Positions 25,558 to 34,556 of a stretch of 64,000 nucleotides of DNA are shown here, piece after piece (positions within the stretch are counted from its first letter, which is position 1; every line of letters starts with the position of its first letter). The DNA is taken from the NCBI RefSeq assembly GCF_012033695.1, contig NZ_JAAVJI010000006.1, positions 124,001 to 188,000 of the forward strand. Direction: 5' to 3'. The notes beneath the pieces are model-generated. The model was not told where the DNA came from. It searched no databases and saw nothing but the letters and a program-made list of their open reading frames with translations. This stretch comes from Pseudomonas quercus. GTDB lineage: Bacteria > Pseudomonadota > Gammaproteobacteria > Pseudomonadales > Pseudomonadaceae. The position numbers were made by a program, and so were the translations under genes.

Positions 25558-26924
25558 CGTATCTGCAGCAGCTGGGCACCTTCGTCAGTGAAACGCCTTT
25601 CTCGGCAATACCTCAGCCTGTAGTCGCCAAAGCACGTCGTCACTTGCTCGATACCCTGGGCGCGGCGCTGGCCGGTGCCGACTCGCCGTTGACCCAGCAA
25701 TGCCTGCGCGCCGTGCAAGTAAGCGAGGGGTGGGGCCAGGCCCAGGTATGGGGCGGTAATAGCGTGCTGACGGCCCGAGGCACTGCCTTGGTCAATGGCG
25801 TTGCCGCTCACGCGTTGGAGTTGGACGATGCCGGCGGTTGTGACCATTCCGGTGCGGTGGTTATTCCAGCCATGTTGGCCGTGATCCCCCAATGCGCCCA
25901 GGTTCCGAACGGGGAGGACCTACTGGGCGCCATGGTGCTGGGCTATGACATTGCCCGGCGCGTGTTGGAGGCCTGCGGTGGCTACTCACCGCACAACGAA
26001 GCGGGCTGGCACTCAACCGGTACCTGCGGCGTATTTGGCGCGGCTGCCGGCTGTGCACGGCTATTGCGCTTAAACGCCAAGGAGACGGCCAATGCCCTGG
26101 GGTTGGCGGCAAGCATGAGCGGTGGGCTGTGGTCCTTCATTCACGACGGTGCCGACAGCAAGAAGCTTCATGCCGGCCGGCCCGCAGAGGGTGGGCTGTT
26201 GGCTGCACTGCTCGCTCAACAAGGCATGAGCGGGCCGATGGAGGTCTTCGAAGACCGCTGGGGCGGTTTCCTGCGAACCTATGCACCCGCCAGCCAAGTA
26301 CCCCAGGCGCTCACTGCCGAGCTTGGTAGTACTTGGAAACTTGCCCGGTGCTCCATCAAACCCTATGCCGCCTGCCGCGGTACCCATTCTGCCATTGATG
26401 CCTTAGGCGAGCTGATGGAAGAGAGGGACCTTCAACGCGGTGACATCGCACAGATCACGGTGCGTGCAAGCGAATTTTTGGTTGGCATGTGCGGCGGGTT
26501 GGACACTCAAACCTTGGCCGCGGCCCAAATGAGCCTGCCTTACGCCCTTGCGGTCCGGTGCCTACGGGGAAACGCTGACCTTTCCAGCTATGAACTTGAG
26601 GTGCGCAACGATCCCCAGGTGCACCGGTTGATGAAGGCCATCCACATGGAGGTTGAGCCCACACTGGCCGCGCTTGATGAGCCCTATGTGGAAGTGCTCA
26701 CCCATGACGGCCGAACAGCCAGCCGCCAAGTGAAGACCCCACTAGGAGGGCCGCTCAACCCGCTTAGCGACGACGCATTGTTGGACAAATTTCGCGCCTT
26801 GGCCCTCCGTTCACTGCCCGCCCCTCAGGTGGAGGCGTTGGTGGAGGTGTGCCTGAACATGGGGGAGCACACCGATGTGGCGCACCTGCTGGCATTGCTG
26901 CGGCGTGATGGGTGGCCTGCTTAA
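25554..26924 (+). CDS. MmgE/PrpD family protein
   Basis: The 456-residue protein belongs to the 2-methylcitrate dehydratase/cis-aconitate decarboxylase/iminodisuccinate epimerase family. Visible segments are a helical N-terminal half with NGVAAHALELDDAG, GYSPHNEAGWHSTGTCGVFGAAAG, and a lid domain starting near residue 270. Iminodisuccinate epimerase of this family acts on an aminodicarboxylate. This fits the ArgH-like lyase in the same operon, but the substrate is not determined. ATGA overlap couples it to the CE4 paralogue. It ends 5 bases from the convergent antitoxin-like gene. Confidence 0.85.
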   Translation: MTYLQQLGTFVSETPFSAIPQPVVAKARRHLLDTLGAALAGADSPLTQQCLRAVQVSEGWGQAQVWGGNSVLTARGTALVNGVAAHALELDDAGGCDHSGAVVIPAMLAVIPQCAQVPNGEDLLGAMVLGYDIARRVLEACGGYSPHNEAGWHSTGTCGVFGAAAGCARLLRLNAKETANALGLAASMSGGLWSFIHDGADSKKLHAGRPAEGGLLAALLAQQGMSGPMEVFEDRWGGFLRTYAPASQVPQALTAELGSTWKLARCSIKPYAACRGTHSAIDALGELMEERDLQRGDIAQITVRASEFLVGMCGGLDTQTLAAAQMSLPYALAVRCLRGNADLSSYELEVRNDPQVHRLMKAIHMEVEPTLAALDEPYVEVLTHDGRTASRQVKTPLGGPLNPLSDDALLDKFRALALRSLPAPQVEALVEVCLNMGEHTDVAHLLALLRRDGWPA

Positions 26925-26929
26925 CCTGC

Positions 26930-27238
26930 TCAGCGTTCACCCTGCCCATGAGCGCCCGAACACAATTGAGCTTCCATGTCTTCAAGGGTCAAGGTGTTCG
27001 CTTCGTCGAAGCTGCGCAGGCGCTCGATGGCGAGCAGTTCAGAGCGGAGGTCTTCGAGTTCGTCCTGCAGGGCTTGATAGGTGTTCACGCCCACCAGTAC
27101 GGCAGGCGGTTCGTTGTCATTGAAAATGACCAGGTGCGTTACATCACCGTCGGTAATGTCCTTGAGACGCGCGCTAAAGCTCTGGGCCATGGATGTGGCA
27201 GAAACTGCTTGGGCAGCTCGGCCTAGACGGGTTGTCAT
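26930..27238 (-). CDS. Phd/YefM-like antitoxin without a recognisable toxin
   Basis: The 102-residue protein starts MTTRLGRAAQAVSATSMAQ and has the Phd/YefM pattern: an N-terminal DNA-binding half with ARLKDITDGDVTHLVIF-DNEPPAVLV, then a helix TYQALQDELEDLRSELLA and an acidic tail. No RelE, Doc or PIN toxin gene adjoins it. The upstream gene (27307-27588, same strand, 68-base gap) is an unknown gene behind a LexA box and may be co-transcribed. ATG 27238 is used; an in-frame extension to 27304 would enter that neighbour's space. Confidence 0.65.
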   Translation of the reverse strand: MTTRLGRAAQAVSATSMAQSFSARLKDITDGDVTHLVIFNDNEPPAVLVGVNTYQALQDELEDLRSELLAIERLRSFDEANTLTLEDMEAQLCSGAHGQGER

Positions 27239-27306
27239 GAGGGATTCCTTGCCCTGGAACCAAGGTCTTTTTACTCGTCGATACCAGCACTCATGCGCCC
27301 ACACAG

Positions 27307-27588
27307 CTACTCATCCGCTTCGCGCTGTTGCTCGGTAGGCCTAGGCTCCCCACACTGCAACCCTACAAGCCGTTGCAAGGCTCGCCAGCGTCCAGCCTGG
27401 CGCTGATCGCGCTTCTGGCAGGCGGTGGTGTGTAAGTGGGTGAGTTGAGCCAGCCGCGCACGCTGCTCGGTTAGTAGGGCATTGAGCATGTCGCATTCAC
27501 GGGCGCACAGCGCCGCTTGCTGGCGCCACATTTGTTCTTCCGTTGGAAGGCCAAGCCATTCTGCCGGGTCGAGGTCCTTGTCGAGCAT
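27307..27588 (-). CDS. Small protein of unknown function under a LexA box
   Basis: The 93-residue hydrophilic protein is predicted to be alpha-helical (residues 15-60 heptad-like) with three cysteines (ALCARECDML and TTACQK) and Arg/Gln-rich stretches. I do not recognise it. A 16-base LexA operator ends 17 bases upstream of ATG 27588. An alternative start at 27531 has a better Shine-Dalgarno sequence (GGAAGA) and gives 74 residues. It may form an operon with the antitoxin-like gene. SOS induction is inferred from the operator. Confidence 0.6.
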   Translation of the reverse strand: MLDKDLDPAEWLGLPTEEQMWRQQAALCARECDMLNALLTEQRARLAQLTHLHTTACQKRDQRQAGRWRALQRLVGLQCGEPRPTEQQREADE

Positions 27589-27604
27589 GAGGGTATCGCC
27601 GTTA

Positions 27605-27620
27605 CTGTATGTGTATACAG
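27605..27620. promoter_or_regulatory. LexA (SOS) box
   Basis: CTGTATGTGTATACAG fits the gamma-proteobacterial LexA consensus CTGT-N8-ACAG perfectly, with an AT-alternating core. It lies immediately upstream of the 93-residue gene on the minus strand. On the plus strand no gene follows within 1 kb, so the minus-strand gene is the likely target. Confidence 0.8.
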
Positions 27621-27901
27621 TAGTGGCGCGCGATTAGTTTTGCGAGCTGGCGTCGATCAACGGCAATGTGGGGAGGGGCGGTGGTACACGAGTGGTACAT
27701 CACCGGAATGGTGAGTTGAACGCCTTACGCGCCGCTACTTCCCGCAAGTGGCTGTTCAATCCATCATTGGAAAGTATGATGACTGTTTTGATGGCCGCCA
27801 GTGCCTAGGTGCACCCAGCGGCACTCTCCTAGAAAGTGTTGCCTTGCAACCATCTCACCCACCAAAAGCCCTTAACGACTGCCTTCGCGAAGCCCCCGGG
27901 C
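27621..27901. other. Intergenic stretch without a gene
   Basis: Apart from the LexA box at its left edge, no open frame with coding character, tRNA or clear repeat is seen between the SOS-boxed gene and the GST gene. Confidence 0.5.
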
Positions 27902-28516
27902 CTATTCAACAGGCCGCGTATCAACCATGGCAGGGTGCTGATCGAAAGCGGCGAACCAGGCTGCAGCGACGGGGTAGTGGGTGCGCCAATTGAGGTCTGC
28001 AAAGCGGAAGTCCAGGTAGCCCAGCCCGCAACCGATTGCGATCAGGCCGATGTCATCCGGCACGGTGCTGTACACCGCGGCCTGGGATTCAATCTCAGCG
28101 AGGGCGGCCCGTACCTTGGTGAGCTGGCCATCGACCCAGCCCTGCCACTGCTTGTCCGCTGGGCGGGCGAAGGCTTCGTAGCGGGCCAGCAAGGCAGCAT
28201 CCAGCAGGCCGTCGCCCAGGGCCTGGCGCGTCAGGCTGGCCCAGCGTAGCTGGCCTTCCTTGGGGAACAGCGAGCCGTGTGCGTAGGTGTCCAGGTACTC
28301 GCAGATCACGCGGCTGTCATACAGGGCTAGGCCATTGGCATCGATCAGCGTGGGCACCTTGGCCAAGGGGTTCGCACTGGCAATACGCTCGTCCCGGTTA
28401 ACCGGATGTGCCGCGGCACTCAGTGTTTCGATCTGGTCGGCCACTCCCAGTACCTGCGCAGCCACCATCACCTTGCGTACATAGGGTGATACCGGGGAAT
28501 AGTAGAGTTTGAACAT
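27902..28516 (-). CDS. Glutathione S-transferase family protein
   Basis: The 204-residue cytosolic GST has a thioredoxin-fold N-terminal domain (MFKLYYSPVSPYVRKVMVAA, with Ser/Tyr near residues 6-8 as the glutathione-activating candidates, and LYDSRVICEYLD for glutathione contact) and an all-helical C-terminal domain from about residue 85. The substrate is unknown. It is followed in the same direction, upstream, by an MFS exporter gene 74 bases away, so a joint detoxification role is possible. Confidence 0.88.
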   Translation of the reverse strand: MFKLYYSPVSPYVRKVMVAAQVLGVADQIETLSAAAHPVNRDERIASANPLAKVPTLIDANGLALYDSRVICEYLDTYAHGSLFPKEGQLRWASLTRQALGDGLLDAALLARYEAFARPADKQWQGWVDGQLTKVRAALAEIESQAAVYSTVPDDIGLIAIGCGLGYLDFRFADLNWRTHYPVAAAWFAAFDQHPAMVDTRPVE

Positions 28517-28590
28517 GGGCGCTCCAATAAAAGGTGGGGGTTGCCTTCACTGTGCGACAGCCCGCCAGCCTTGGCAAATGGAAGCCAGTA

Positions 28591-29769
28591 TCAGGCGCAA
28601 GGTTTGGCCAGCGCCAGGGTCCAGGCGGGGCGTGCCAGGCTTAGCAAGCCCAGCAGCGCCATGCCTGCACCTACCCACAAAGGCGCTTGAAGGCCATAGC
28701 CGGCGTCGATCGCAGCACCGCCTGCCCAACTGCCCAAGGCCAGCCCCGCCGTGATGATCGACGTATGCATTGCATTCACCAAGGCCTCAGGCTCAGCTGC
28801 TTTCATCACCCGTGCCGCCATCGCTGGGTTCAGCGCCACACCCGTCAATCCCAAAGCGAAGAACCCGACAAGGCTGAGCCACACGCGGTCACCGGCCAAG
28901 GCGAAGCTACTCAACGCTACGACCATCACGCCTAGCCCCGCAGCCAGTACGCGCAGGGTATAGCGGTCGGCAAGCCGGCCGACCACGGTGTTGCCCACTA
29001 GGTTAGCCACGCCATACAGCGCAAGCAGGGGGGCGATATGGGCCGGCGCGATGCCTACCCGCTGGATCAGGATAGGCGTGCAATAACTGAACGCTGCGAA
29101 CGTAGCGCCAATGATCAGGCCGCTGGTGAGGTAAGCCCCCCAAAGGCTACCGTTATTCAGCGCTGCCAGTTGCTGGCGCAGCGGGGGCTGGCTACCGGCT
29201 GTGCTGGCGGGCACGCGAAGCGCCGCCAGCAGGGTACAGATCAACGCGAGCACTACGGTTAGCCAGGCGCTGGCACGCCAGCCGGCCTGTTGCTGTACCC
29301 ACGTGGTGAGGGGCACGCCGGCTACGGGTGACAGCATCAACCCGGCCAACACTACCGAAATGGCTTTGCCGCGTATGGACGTAGCCACCAGCCCGGCACA
29401 GAGCGTCATGCATAGCCCAATGCACACGGCGCTGGACACGCCCATGATCACGCGGGCCAGTACCAGCACTTCGTAAGTAGGCGAAAGTGCTGCCAGTGCC
29501 CCGGCAGCCACATACACCGCCAGGAGTGCCACCAGCGCACGCTTGTTGCTCACCCCTCCCGACAACAGCAGCAGCGTGACCGGCGGCCCGCCCAGGGCCA
29601 TTCCCAAGGCATAGTAGGCGATCAGGTTGCCGACTTGCGCCAGGCTTACAGAAAACGCTTCGGCCAGCGCAGGCATCATGCCCGCCACCATGAACTCAGC
29701 GGTCACGAGGGAGAAAATCGTCAGGCCCAACAGGTACACAACAGGGGGCAGCGTGGAGCGGGTGGTCAT
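28591..29769 (-). CDS. MFS transporter, drug:H+ antiporter type (DHA1)
   Basis: The 392-residue protein has about twelve membrane helices. Helix 1 is YLLGLTIFSLVTAEFMVAGM, then LIAYYALGMALGGPPVTLLL, and the family motif in the helix 2-3 loop is present in altered form. It resembles AraJ/CmlA-like exporters. It lies upstream of the GST gene in the same direction and is divergent from the LysR gene at 29977, which may control it or the transport operon beyond. Confidence 0.85.
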   Translation of the reverse strand: MTTRSTLPPVVYLLGLTIFSLVTAEFMVAGMMPALAEAFSVSLAQVGNLIAYYALGMALGGPPVTLLLLSGGVSNKRALVALLAVYVAAGALAALSPTYEVLVLARVIMGVSSAVCIGLCMTLCAGLVATSIRGKAISVVLAGLMLSPVAGVPLTTWVQQQAGWRASAWLTVVLALICTLLAALRVPASTAGSQPPLRQQLAALNNGSLWGAYLTSGLIIGATFAAFSYCTPILIQRVGIAPAHIAPLLALYGVANLVGNTVVGRLADRYTLRVLAAGLGVMVVALSSFALAGDRVWLSLVGFFALGLTGVALNPAMAARVMKAAEPEALVNAMHTSIITAGLALGSWAGGAAIDAGYGLQAPLWVGAGMALLGLLSLARPAWTLALAKPCA

Positions 29770-29976
29770 GAACGCCTCAGGTGATCAAAAGGCACGCTAC
29801 CCTAGGCACTCATGCCGTTAAGGTCAAACGGAAAACCTTCAAAGCAGCAGGCTGCGACGCCATGTCGCCCCTTGCAACGCGTGGTGCGCCTACCGGGCGG
29901 CATGAACCCTGCACTGCCCTGAGGCAAAAGGGCGAGCGGCGGCGTTCGCCATGGTAGCCATGGGCAGGAGGACGTG

Positions 29977-30960
29977 ATGCTTAGCCGAATTACGCAGCGT
30001 CAGCTGGAATATTTTGTGGCCTCCGGGGAGGCGGGCAGTATCAGCGCTGCTTCCGAACGCATCCATGTGTCTTCACCTTCCATTTCGGCGGCGATTACCC
30101 ACATGGAGGCCGAACTGGGTATCCAGTTGTTTATTCGCCACCACGCACAAGGCATCTCGCTCACGGCCGTGGGGCGGCAGGTATTGCAGGAAGCGAAGCT
30201 GATTCTGGAGCAGATGAGCAACCTGTACACCATCGCATCGGAGTCGCTCAATACCGTGCGTGGGCCGTTGCGTGTGGGCTGCCTGCATTCCCTGGCGCCC
30301 ATGATCACCCCAGAGCTGGTGTTCGGCTTCAGCCGGGCCTTTCCGGGTGTACGGATCACTCAAGTGGAAGGTGACCACGAGCAGTTACTGGAAAAGCTGC
30401 GCTGCGCCGAGATAGACATTGCACTGACCTATGACTTGGTCAGCAGCACCGACATTGACTTCCAGCCGCTGGCCAAGCTACCGCCCTACGTGATGGTCGG
30501 TGAGCATCACCCGCTGGCCAGCCTGACTACGGTCAGCCTACAGGACCTGGAATCCCATCCCATGGTGCTGCTGGATATCCCATGGAGCCGGGAGTATTTC
30601 CTGAGCCTGTTCATGCAGGCAGGCACGTCGCCCAACATTGTGATGCGCTCCAGCAACCTGGAAACCGTCAGGGCCTTGGTGGGTAACGGCATCGGCTACA
30701 GCATTGCCAATGCACGGCCCAAGGGCAACCTGTCCCAGGATGGGAAGCGGCTGGTCCGCATTCGCCTGGCCGGTGGCCCCCACCCCCTGCAACTGGGCTA
30801 TGCCACAGCCACCAACGCTCAGGCCTCACGCGTAGTGTCGGCCTTCACAGAGCGGTGCCGAACCTTCGTTTCCGACCAGTACATTCCCGGCATGGCAGCC
30901 CCCAGTTTTTTTGATCCGCACATCGTCGAAGGGGTGGAGGGCAACCAGGCATCACGCTGA
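29977..30960 (+). CDS. LysR-family transcriptional regulator
   Basis: The 327-residue LysR protein has its HTH in residues 5-62 (QRQLEYFVASGEAGSISAAS, HVSSPSISAAITHMEAELG) and an effector domain to about residue 300. ATG 29977 is chosen because AGGAGG is five bases upstream; the GTG just before it is too close. It precedes the fused ABC transporter/dioxygenase genes on the same strand by 253 bases and is the likely regulator of that set. Confidence 0.9.
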   Translation: MLSRITQRQLEYFVASGEAGSISAASERIHVSSPSISAAITHMEAELGIQLFIRHHAQGISLTAVGRQVLQEAKLILEQMSNLYTIASESLNTVRGPLRVGCLHSLAPMITPELVFGFSRAFPGVRITQVEGDHEQLLEKLRCAEIDIALTYDLVSSTDIDFQPLAKLPPYVMVGEHHPLASLTTVSLQDLESHPMVLLDIPWSREYFLSLFMQAGTSPNIVMRSSNLETVRALVGNGIGYSIANARPKGNLSQDGKRLVRIRLAGGPHPLQLGYATATNAQASRVVSAFTERCRTFVSDQYIPGMAAPSFFDPHIVEGVEGNQASR

Positions 30961-31213
30961 ACGTGCACTGGCCCTGTGCGCGTTCGGGCCGTTGGCCGGG
31001 GGCGTGCACCGTTTTGGTCAGCGCCCTGCCAAGGGCCAGGCCAATACAGGAAAGCGCAACGGTACTGCATCGGTTCTTCCTACTCACAGGCCTTGTTAAT
31101 CCTAATTGACCCTAGGTGCTCCTGTCCCTGAACCTCATTCAGCGGCAGGCCCGAACAGCCGTTCGAAAGGGCCCTCGGTTGCCTATCCTGATTTCTTGTT
31201 GAGCACGGTAACG

Positions 31214-32737
31214 ATGACATTTGACTGGAACTACATGTTTGGCTTGCTGTTCGATGCCGAGTTCTGGCGAGCGACCTGGACCGTCATCAAACTGAGCTTC
31301 ATCACCTGGGTGGCCAGTATCGGCCTGGGGTTTTTCGTGGCACTGGCCAAGCAGTCGAAGCGACCGCTGCTCAGCGGCCCGGCGCGTGCCTATATCTGGC
31401 TGTTCCGGAGCTTGCCACTGCTGGTGCTGCTCATATTTGTCTACAACATCCCCCAGGCATTTCCAGCCGCTTCAGCGGTGTTGGGCGACCCCTTCTGGGC
31501 AGGCCTGTTCGCCATGGTGTTGTGCGAAACCGCTTACGTGGCTGAAATCCATCGCGGCGGCCTGCTGTCGATCCACAAAGGGCAGGCAGAAGCCGCCAGG
31601 GCGCTGGGCCTGAGGTTTTTGGGCACCCAATGGCGGGTCGTGATTCCTCAGGCGCTACGCGTGGCATTGCCGGCCTTGGCCAACGAATACATTTCCATCG
31701 TAAAGCTCAGCTCCCTGGTGTCGGTGATTTCCCTGACCGAGATTCTGATGGTAGGCCAGCGGCTGTATTCGCAGAATTTCCTGGTGATGGAAACCATGGC
31801 AGCGGTAGCGTTCTATTACGTGCTGATCGTGACCGTATTCGATTTCCTGCTCAAGCGCCTGGAAGCCTTCCTTGACGTCAGCCAGCGCAAGGTGTCCCGA
31901 GTGCCGGACGCCCATGTATTAGCGCTGGCTACGCAGCAACGGGCTGCACCGGCGCGTGCCGTTGTGCCTGAGCAGGAGGCACCAGCCCTGCAGGCCACAC
32001 GCCTGCACAAGGCCTACAACAATGTAGAAGTACTTGGCGCCGTCAGCCTGCAGATCAAGCCAGGGGAGGTGGTATCGGTCATCGGCCCGTCGGGGTCGGG
32101 CAAAACCACACTCATCCGTTTGCTCAATGGCTTGGAGCAGATCGACAACGGCGATATCCAGATCAACGGCCAGCCCTTTATCCATCTCACCCGGCAGGGT
32201 GCCCAGAAGCCCCAGTACGTCGAGCACGCCGAGCACCGGCTAAACATTGGCATGGTGTTCCAGAGCTTCAACCTGTTCCCGCACCTGAACGTGCTGGACA
32301 ACCTCTTGATGGCGCCACGTTACCACCGCCTGGACACGCTGCCCGCGCTCAAGCAGCAGGCCTACGCGTTGCTGCACAAGGTCGGCATGTTGGACCACGC
32401 CTGGAAGTACCCGCACCAGCTTTCCGGCGGGCAGCAGCAGCGGGTGGCCATCGCCCGTGCCTTGATGATGCGCCCTCAGATCATGCTGTTCGACGAACCT
32501 ACCTCGGCCCTGGACCCGGAAAAGGTCAACGAAGTGCTGCAGGTCATCGAGGCATTGGCCCAAGAGGGCATCACCATGGTCATCGTGACCCACGAGATGA
32601 ACTTTGCCTTCAAGGTATCAGACCGGATTGTCTTCATGGAGAAAGGCCGGGTGGTGTGCGATGACAGGCCCGCCGTGCTGCGCGATGGCCATAACCCACG
32701 TATCGAAGCCTTCCTCAAGGATGTTTCGCTGGCGTGA
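31214..32737 (+). CDS. Amino-acid ABC transporter, permease-ATPase fusion
   Basis: The 507-residue protein joins a HisM-type permease (residues 1 to about 220, with [20 protein letters not shown] as the EAA loop) to a complete GlnQ-type ATPase (from about 245). The ATPase has Walker [10 protein letters not shown] near 290, Q-loop [15 protein letters not shown], and Walker [14 protein letters not shown]. Such fusions are known in polar amino-acid systems and work as homodimers. ATG 31214 ([10 protein letters not shown]) is preferred over a TTG at 31106. The set includes a dioxygenase and its own binding protein downstream. Confidence 0.9.
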   Translation: MTFDWNYMFGLLFDAEFWRATWTVIKLSFITWVASIGLGFFVALAKQSKRPLLSGPARAYIWLFRSLPLLVLLIFVYNIPQAFPAASAVLGDPFWAGLFAMVLCETAYVAEIHRGGLLSIHKGQAEAARALGLRFLGTQWRVVIPQALRVALPALANEYISIVKLSSLVSVISLTEILMVGQRLYSQNFLVMETMAAVAFYYVLIVTVFDFLLKRLEAFLDVSQRKVSRVPDAHVLALATQQRAAPARAVVPEQEAPALQATRLHKAYNNVEVLGAVSLQIKPGEVVSVIGPSGSGKTTLIRLLNGLEQIDNGDIQINGQPFIHLTRQGAQKPQYVEHAEHRLNIGMVFQSFNLFPHLNVLDNLLMAPRYHRLDTLPALKQQAYALLHKVGMLDHAWKYPHQLSGGQQQRVAIARALMMRPQIMLFDEPTSALDPEKVNEVLQVIEALAQEGITMVIVTHEMNFAFKVSDRIVFMEKGRVVCDDRPAVLRDGHNPRIEAFLKDVSLA

Positions 32738-32764
32738 CCTTCAAACGTTCCAGAGGGCAATACC

Positions 32765-33637
32765 ATGATCGAGCAATGGCAGGTGGAGCAGTTTCAACGC
32801 GATGGCGTCCTGGTGGTCGAGGGCGTGCTGGCACCAGACGAAGTCGCTGCGTTGCAGCACGACTTCGACCAGTGGGTGGAGGAAAGCCGTGGTCATGTGC
32901 AGGGCTGGGGCGAAACCCTGGATGGCCGTGCGCGCTTTGACCTTGAAGGTGACCACCGTGCCGACCATCCGTCCTTGCGGCGTGTCAGCTCACCGACAGA
33001 AATCTCGCCTGCCTTCAAACGCGTGGCCCTGGAGTCACGTATGGCCGCCATCTCGGCTCAGCTGATTGGCGCAGGCGGCACGCGATTCCACCACAGCAAG
33101 ATCAACTCCAAGCTGCCCCATACCGCCACGTCCGTGAAATGGCATCAGGACTTTCTGTTCACGCCCCACAGCAACGATGACATTGTGACTGCGTTGCTGA
33201 TGGTCAGTGAGGTGACCCCACAGAATGGCCCACTGAACGTCATTCCTGGCAGCCACAAAGGCCCGTTGTGGTCGCATTGGCACAGTGCTCGCTTTACCGG
33301 CGCCGTTGATGACCAGGTAGTGGCAGAGCACTGTCAGCAGCCTGTGGCGTGTTTTGGCCCCGCAGGTTCAGTGTGCTTCATGCACACCCGCTTGCTGCAC
33401 GCGTCCAGCCCTAACGAAACAGAACGCCCCCGCACGCTGTTCATCAGCGTGTATGCCGCTGAAGACGCGCTGCCCTTTGGGGAAAACCCGCTGCCCAGTG
33501 AGCATGCAGGCCTGATGGTCGCTGGCCAGGAAAGTGGGCTGGTGCGCTCCACTGCCAATCACATGCGCCTGCCTCAGAAACCGCGTGGTGCCTCATTCTT
33601 TGTGCAACAAGCCGGGCTGGACCAGGCCACTGCTTGA
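32765..33637 (+). CDS. Phytanoyl-CoA dioxygenase (PhyH) family Fe(II)/2-oxoglutarate oxygenase
   Basis: The 290-residue protein has the facial triad His127-x-Asp129 (KWHQDF) and distal His212 (LLHASS), with Arg223 (RPRTLF) as the 2-oxoglutarate anchor. The fold is intact, so activity is expected. By family it hydroxylates an unactivated carbon of a small molecule. Encoded between the transporter fusion and its binding protein, it probably acts first on the imported compound, and an aldolase-fold protein two genes on may act next. The substrate is unknown. Confidence 0.88.
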   Translation: MIEQWQVEQFQRDGVLVVEGVLAPDEVAALQHDFDQWVEESRGHVQGWGETLDGRARFDLEGDHRADHPSLRRVSSPTEISPAFKRVALESRMAAISAQLIGAGGTRFHHSKINSKLPHTATSVKWHQDFLFTPHSNDDIVTALLMVSEVTPQNGPLNVIPGSHKGPLWSHWHSARFTGAVDDQVVAEHCQQPVACFGPAGSVCFMHTRLLHASSPNETERPRTLFISVYAAEDALPFGENPLPSEHAGLMVAGQESGLVRSTANHMRLPQKPRGASFFVQQAGLDQATA

Positions 33638-33663
33638 TTTCCTTTACTCACCGGGGGTTTACC

Positions 33664-34497
33664 ATGACAGCACTGCGCACGATTGTCCGTCCCATTGCCC
33701 TGAGCCTGATCGGCGCAGCGGCTGCAATAACGTCAGTGGCCGCGTCGGCCTTCCAGCAGGAGGGCAAGCTTGTTGCCGGCTCGGACGTAACCTTCTTTCC
33801 TTACGAATACATGGACAATAATCGCCCGGCTGGCTTCGACATCGAATTCCTCGACGGGCTGGGCAAGCTCATGGGGCGTAAGGTTGAAACCCTGGACACA
33901 CGGTTCCCCAACCTGATCACCGGTTTGCAGGGCGGGCGTTTCGACCTCACCAACTCGTCCATGTACATCACGGCCGAGCGCATCAAGGTGATCGACATGA
34001 TCCCCTACCTCAAGAGTGGCGAGTCCATCCTGTCGCTCAAGGGCGGCACCTTCCAGCCCAAGCGGCCTGAAGACTTCTGCGGCCACAAGATCGGCTCCAT
34101 GGCCGCCACGTCCTGGCTGGCCCAGATGAACGCGCTGTCCACCGACTATTGCGTCAAGAACGGCCTGCCTCCCATTGCCATCAGCGAGTACGCTACCGAC
34201 CCGCAAACCACCCAGGCCATGCTGGCCCATGCCGTTGAAGCGCAAATCACTGACGCTGCCGTCGCCCGGGGTGTAGTGGAAAAGCTGGGGAACCGCGTCG
34301 TGATTTCCTCCGACACCCTGATTTACCCCGTACTCAACGGTTTCGGTGTAAAGAAGGGCAACGACGAGGTGAAGAACGCCTTGGTGGAGGCATTGGGCAA
34401 GTACCGCGCTACGCCCGAATATGCCGCGCTTTTGAAGAAATACCACTTCGAAGCGCCCACCGACGAAGACATCGCGACCCTGATGCCCAAACCCTGA
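33664..34497 (+). CDS. Amino-acid ABC transporter substrate-binding protein
   Basis: The 277-residue family 3 periplasmic binding protein has a signal peptide of about 31 residues ending VAASA/FQQ. The mature part shows RPAGFDIEFLDGLGKLMGRK and GGRFDLTNSSMYITAERIKV. It partners the permease-ATPase fusion encoded upstream. Interruption of the transporter genes by the dioxygenase gene argues that uptake and oxidation form one pathway. ATG 33664 follows GGGGGTTT. Confidence 0.92.
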   Translation: MTALRTIVRPIALSLIGAAAAITSVAASAFQQEGKLVAGSDVTFFPYEYMDNNRPAGFDIEFLDGLGKLMGRKVETLDTRFPNLITGLQGGRFDLTNSSMYITAERIKVIDMIPYLKSGESILSLKGGTFQPKRPEDFCGHKIGSMAATSWLAQMNALSTDYCVKNGLPPIAISEYATDPQTTQAMLAHAVEAQITDAAVARGVVEKLGNRVVISSDTLIYPVLNGFGVKKGNDEVKNALVEALGKYRATPEYAALLKKYHFEAPTDEDIATLMPKP

Positions 34498-34556
34498 TGC
34501 AGCCTAGCCAGCCTGCGCCGCATTCCGATGCGGCCACCTTCGGCGGAGAATGACCC

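Noticed and set aside
27245..27290. A second GGAACC resembling a hrp-box half
   Set aside because: No CCAC follows at 15-16 bases, so it is not a HrpL promoter.
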